Positions 7,580 through 9,856 of a stretch of DNA of 9,856 nucleotides are shown one piece after another. The notes beneath the pieces were generated by a model that made no database searches, was not told the origin of the DNA, and was given only the letters and a program-made list of their open reading frames with translations. The position numbers were made by a program, and so were the translations under genes. Source of the stretch: Asaia bogorensis (GTDB lineage Bacteria > Pseudomonadota > Alphaproteobacteria > Acetobacterales > Acetobacteraceae); the NCBI GenBank assembly GCA_945871455.1, contig CAMBXJ010000117.1, positions 1 through 9,856 of the forward strand, written 5' to 3'. Each line of letters begins with the position of its first letter. Positions within the stretch are counted from its first letter, which is position 1.

Positions 7580-7897
7580 TCACGACTGGGCACGATCGGC
7601 CTTGACGATTTCCGTCATCGTCACGCCCAGACGGGTTTCGTCGACCATGACCACCTCGCCGCGCGCGACCAGGCGGTTGTTGACGTAGATGTCGATCGCC
7701 TCCCCCAGTTTGCGGTCCAGCTCGACCACCGCGCCACGACCGAGCTTCAGCAACTGGCTGACCTGCATCGTGGTTTTGCCGAGAACGGCGCTGACGGTGA
7801 CGGGTATGTCGTAGACCGCCTCCAGTTCGCGGGCCGATCGCGGACCGGTCGGCTCACCGGGTTCGGTCAGTTCGGTGAGTTCCAGGTCAGTCGACAT
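7580..7897 (-). CDS. fliN: FliN, flagellar motor switch (C-ring) protein
   Basis: The 105-residue protein is a C-ring component that sets rotation direction with FliM and FliG and, through FliH, docks the export ATPase complex. After a Glu/Pro-rich N-terminal tail (1-25) comes a single SpoA domain (about 28-98). It contains YDIPVTVSAVLGKTTMQVSQLLKLGRGAVVELD and IYVNNRLVARGEVVMVDETRLGVTMTEI, each typical of FliN. The length fits alphaproteobacterial FliN and is too short for a FliM/FliN fusion. The start at 7897 overlaps the fliH stop by 11 bp and has a good AAGGA eight bases upstream, so the two are co-translated; the direct FliH-FliN interaction fits this pairing. fliM is not in the window. 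Confidence 0.95.
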   Translation of the reverse strand: MSTDLELTELTEPGEPTGPRSARELEAVYDIPVTVSAVLGKTTMQVSQLLKLGRGAVVELDRKLGEAIDIYVNNRLVARGEVVMVDETRLGVTMTEIVKADRAQS

Positions 7898-8588
7898 GTT
7901 CTATTTCCTTGGTTGCGGGACGCGATGATGCCGAGCCGAGGGACGCCAAACCGGGGGACATAAGGCCGGCTGGGCTCAGGATTGCGGTGATCTCCTCCCA
8001 TAGGGTGGTGGTGTCGCGGATGGCGGCCCCGTTGCGCCAGGCGATACGGATATCGCCCGCCAGCACCGCGTTGCTGGCCTGGACCTCGATTTTCGGCAGC
8101 AGGTCGGGGTCCAGCCGCTCGATTTCGTCGCGCACGGCCTGTGCGGCGTTGCCATCGACCCGGACCGTGACCGCCAGTTCCTGGTGCAGGGCGGGCAGGA
8201 TTGTGCGGATGATGGCGCGAAGTTCGGCCGCACCATGCTGGCGGGATAAAGCGGGGAAGGCGGCGGCGAACCCATCCATCAGCAGACGGGCGACGGACTC
8301 GGCCGAGCGTTCCACGAGGTCGGCGGCTTCGGCCTGTGTCGCATCGAGGCGTTCGGCGATCCGTGTCAGGGTCTGGCGGGCCTCGGTCCGGGCGGTGGTT
8401 TCGGCCTCGGCCATGGCGGCGTCGCGGCCTTCCCGCCATGCCTCGGTCCGAGCCTCTTGCAGGTCGGCGGCGGAGTAGACGGGCTCGATGATTTCCGGTT
8501 CGGGGGGGGCGGCCGGGGCGGGCGGCAGATCGAAGTCTTCCTCGAACAGGACCCCGCCGGGCGGCATGGCGCGGAAGGCGGTGCTCAT
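7887..8588 (-). CDS. fliH: FliH, flagellar export ATPase regulator
   Basis: The 233-residue protein is the stator-like partner that holds the export ATPase FliI at the C-ring through FliN. The N-terminus has an acidic-aromatic stretch LFEEDFD (14-20), then a Pro-rich segment (21-33). A long charged/Ala-rich helix follows (about 40-110, AWREGRDAAMAEAETTARTEA), of the coiled-coil type expected for FliH. The C-terminal globular part includes VDGNAAQAVRDEIERLD (144-160) and GDIRIAWRNGAAIRDTTTLW (178-197), a stretch typical of alphaproteobacterial FliH. The ATG at 8588 lacks a clear Shine-Dalgarno sequence; Met8 (8567) is a possible alternative. It is the only flagellar gene here not close to its upstream neighbour: 220 bp separate it from fliG, mostly occupied by a palindromic repeat. 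FliH is poorly conserved, so the call relies on motifs plus position between fliG and fliN. Confidence 0.92.
   Translation of the reverse strand: MSTAFRAMPPGGVLFEEDFDLPPAPAAPPEPEIIEPVYSAADLQEARTEAWREGRDAAMAEAETTARTEARQTLTRIAERLDATQAEAADLVERSAESVARLLMDGFAAAFPALSRQHGAAELRAIIRTILPALHQELAVTVRVDGNAAQAVRDEIERLDPDLLPKIEVQASNAVLAGDIRIAWRNGAAIRDTTTLWEEITAILSPAGLMSPGLASLGSASSRPATKEIEHVD
7906..7910 (-). promoter_or_regulatory. Ribosome binding site of fliN inside the fliH end
   Basis: AAGGA on the minus strand lies within the last codons of fliH, eight bases before the fliN ATG at 7897. It is one of the best Shine-Dalgarno matches in this operon and supports the overlapping start. Confidence 0.6.
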
Positions 8589-8638
8589 GGGTGGGGTCCG
8601 AGGAGGGCGGTGTTTCGGCAGGTCGGTGGCCGGGCATT

Positions 8639-8763
8639 ATTCTCCCCCTCCCCTTGCGGGAGGGGGCGGGGGGAGGGGGGACTGCGGACGGATCCTGCCT
8701 CTAACCCCTCCCCCCAACCTTGGTCCGCTTCGCGGCCCAAGCCCACAAGGGGAGGGGGAGAAT
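8639..8763. repeat. Palindromic C/G-rich intergenic repeat element (REP/MITE-like)
   Basis: The element is bounded by perfect 18-bp inverted repeats: ATTCTCCCCCTCCCCTTG at 8639-8656 and its exact complement at 8746-8763. Inside, an 11-bp perfect inverted repeat pairs 8668-8678 with 8705-8715. A further hairpin (8720-8728 with 8732-8740, 8 of 9 pairs, loop TTC) sits near the right arm. Alternative local stems also exist: 8644-8652 with 8658-8666, and 8705-8713 with 8749-8757. The sequence can therefore fold as one long structure or as several separate hairpins. It lies wholly between fliG and fliH. Its style resembles C-run/G-run intergenic repeats scattered in many GC-rich alphaproteobacterial genomes, but only one copy is visible here, so dispersal is inferred. 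Confidence 0.75.
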
Positions 8764-8808
8764 GGCGGCCGCCCCACGCCCCGACAATCAGCCCAACATC
8801 GCGGCACA

Positions 8809-9828
8809 TCATTGGATCACCTCCTCGTCCTTGCCGGTGCTGATTTCGATCTGACCCTGCGCGGCGAGTTCCTTCGCCAGCATCACGATGCCGGCCTGCG
8901 CCTCGTCCACGTCGCGGAGCTTTACGGGGCCGAGGGATTCCATGTCCTCGCGCAGCATCTTGGCGGCGCGTTCGGACAGGTTGGTAAGGAACAGCTCCTT
9001 GATCTTGTCGGAGGCGCCTTTCAGGGCGACCGGCAGCTTGTCTTTTTCGATCGCGCGCAATAGCGTCTGGATCGCCTGACCGGACAGGCGTTGCAGGTCG
9101 TCGAACGTGAACATCAGCGACTTGATGCGTTCGGCCGCTTCCCGGTTGCGTTCCTCCAGCCCGGTCAGGAAACGGGTTTCCGCCTGGCGGTCCAGGTTGT
9201 TGAAGATTTCCGCCATCAGTTCGTGCGCATCGCGCCGCGTGCTGCGCGCCAGGTTCGACATGAACTCCGACCGCAACGTGCGTTCGACACCGTCCAGCAC
9301 GTCCTTCTGCACCGTTTCCATGCGCAGCATCCGCATGACGACTTCCATGGCGAAGCTGTCCGGCAGCAACGACAGCACCCGCGCGGCATGGTCGGGCTTC
9401 ACCTTGGACAGCACCACCGCCACGGTTTGCGGGTATTCGTTCTTCAGGTAGTTCGCGAGCACGCCCTCGCTGACATTGCCCAGCTTGTCCCACATGGTGC
9501 GCCCGGCCGGACCGCGGATTTCCTCCATGATCTGGGTCACCCGATCGCGAGGCAGCGCCTTCATCAGCAGGTGTTCGGTGCTTTCGAAGCTGCCGACCAG
9601 ATTGCCCGACGTGCCCATGGTGTCCATGAATTCGGCACAGACCCGTTCCACGATGTCCGAACGAATGGCGCCCAACTGCGCCATGGCGGAGGAGATGTCC
9701 TTGATCTCATCCTCATGCATCATGGCGAACAGGCGGGAGCAATGCTCTTCCCCCAAGGCGAGCATCAGCACCGCCGCCTTCTGCGCGCCCTTCAGGTTAA
9801 GGCCATCATATCGGACGAGATCAGACAT
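8809..9828 (-). CDS. fliG: FliG, flagellar motor switch/rotor protein
   Basis: The 339-residue C-ring protein joins the FliF MS ring to FliM and provides the rotor surface that meets the stators. The N-terminal FliF-binding domain (about 10-100) starts [18 protein letters not shown]. The middle domain carries the FliM-binding motif as [14 protein letters not shown] (130-143), with Tyr where most FliG proteins have His (EHPQ). The C-terminal torque domain, [21 protein letters not shown] onward, keeps the charged positions. By alignment with E. coli, Lys264, Arg281, Asp288, Asp289 and Arg297 correspond to Lys270, Arg287, Glu294, Asp295 and Lys303. The length is normal. The ATG at 9828 overlaps the fliF stop by 8 bp and has AGGA only two bases before it, a tight ribosome site consistent with coupling to fliF. 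A 220-bp gap with a palindromic repeat follows before fliH. Confidence 0.97.
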   Translation of the reverse strand: MSDLVRYDGLNLKGAQKAAVLMLALGEEHCSRLFAMMHEDEIKDISSAMAQLGAIRSDIVERVCAEFMDTMGTSGNLVGSFESTEHLLMKALPRDRVTQIMEEIRGPAGRTMWDKLGNVSEGVLANYLKNEYPQTVAVVLSKVKPDHAARVLSLLPDSFAMEVVMRMLRMETVQKDVLDGVERTLRSEFMSNLARSTRRDAHELMAEIFNNLDRQAETRFLTGLEERNREAAERIKSLMFTFDDLQRLSGQAIQTLLRAIEKDKLPVALKGASDKIKELFLTNLSERAAKMLREDMESLGPVKLRDVDEAQAGIVMLAKELAAQGQIEISTGKDEEVIQ

Positions 9829-9856
9829 TTTCCTGTGCCATCCAGCCGCGCATGAT
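9821..9856 (-). CDS. fliF: FliF (flagellar MS-ring protein), last 11 codons only
   Basis: Reading the minus strand from the right edge gives [11 protein letters not shown] followed by TGA at 9821-9823. A short hydrophobic/Trp C-terminal helix of this kind (MRGWM) is the FliG-binding end of FliF, and fliF directly precedes fliG in alphaproteobacterial clusters. The stop overlaps the fliG start by 8 bp. With only 11 residues visible, the call depends mainly on that tail pattern and the position. Confidence 0.75.
   Translation of the reverse strand: MMRGWMAQENV

Noticed and set aside
8639..8763. The palindrome as a Rho-independent terminator
   Set aside because: The stem is very strong but not followed by a T run on the minus strand, and essential flagellar genes follow in the same direction. 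It is listed as a repeat instead.
8585..9493. Minus-strand frame of 302 codons running through the palindromic repeat
   Set aside because: It is a shifted frame of fliG continuing into the repeat and spacer. No family features are seen, and the repeat has inverted, not coding, structure.
9829..9846. TGGCAC just upstream of fliG as a sigma-54 promoter
   Set aside because: The -12 GC is not at the required distance, and the sequence is the coding end of fliF.
1..9856. CRISPR arrays, tRNA/rRNA genes, insertion-sequence transposases, phage or defence genes
   Set aside because: No direct repeat arrays, no tRNA-like folds and no transposase, integrase or nuclease motifs were seen on either strand; the window is filled by flagellar and metabolic/transport genes.

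Overview
The window is GC-rich, densely coded DNA. It reads like the chromosome of an alphaproteobacterium, most likely a Rhodospirillales/Acetobacteraceae-type organism. That placement is an inference from base composition, from the gene order fliF-fliG-fliH-fliN-flbD-flhA-flhF-flhG, and from a FlbD-type sigma-54 regulator sitting inside the flagellar cluster. Every gene I can support is on the minus strand, so transcription runs from the right edge to the left.

Right and centre (about 9856 down to 2112): one long flagellar operon. It starts with the last codons of fliF (MS ring), then fliG (rotor/switch), fliH (export ATPase regulator), fliN (C-ring/switch), flbD (sigma-54 enhancer-binding activator of late flagellar genes), flhA (export gate membrane protein), flhF (SRP-type GTPase for flagellar placement) and flhG (MinD/ParA-like ATPase for flagellar number). 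Most junctions are overlaps or gaps of 6-61 bp: fliF/fliG overlap by 8 bp, fliH/fliN by 11 bp and flhF/flhG by 20 bp, which suggests translational coupling. The exception is a 220-bp fliG-fliH spacer. It is mostly filled by a 125-bp C/G-rich palindromic element with perfect 18-bp terminal inverted repeats, probably a dispersed intergenic (REP/MITE-like) repeat. The products together cover basal-body and switch assembly, type III export, transcriptional control and polar placement. fliM and the stator genes are not in the window.

Left (about 1893 down to 1): after a 218-bp spacer comes a Bcr/CflA-type MFS efflux transporter. It is followed 31 bp later by a class I glutamine-amidotransferase-like gamma-glutamyl-GABA hydrolase (PuuD-like), which is cut by the left edge. 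These two probably form a separate small operon unrelated to motility.

I do not see a clearly new system. The points that merit a second look are the palindromic insertion inside the operon, the weakened G motifs of FlhF next to a FlhG without room for the usual N-terminal DQAxxLR activator helix, and the GAFSGA (rather than GAFTGA) loop and degenerate receiver of FlbD.
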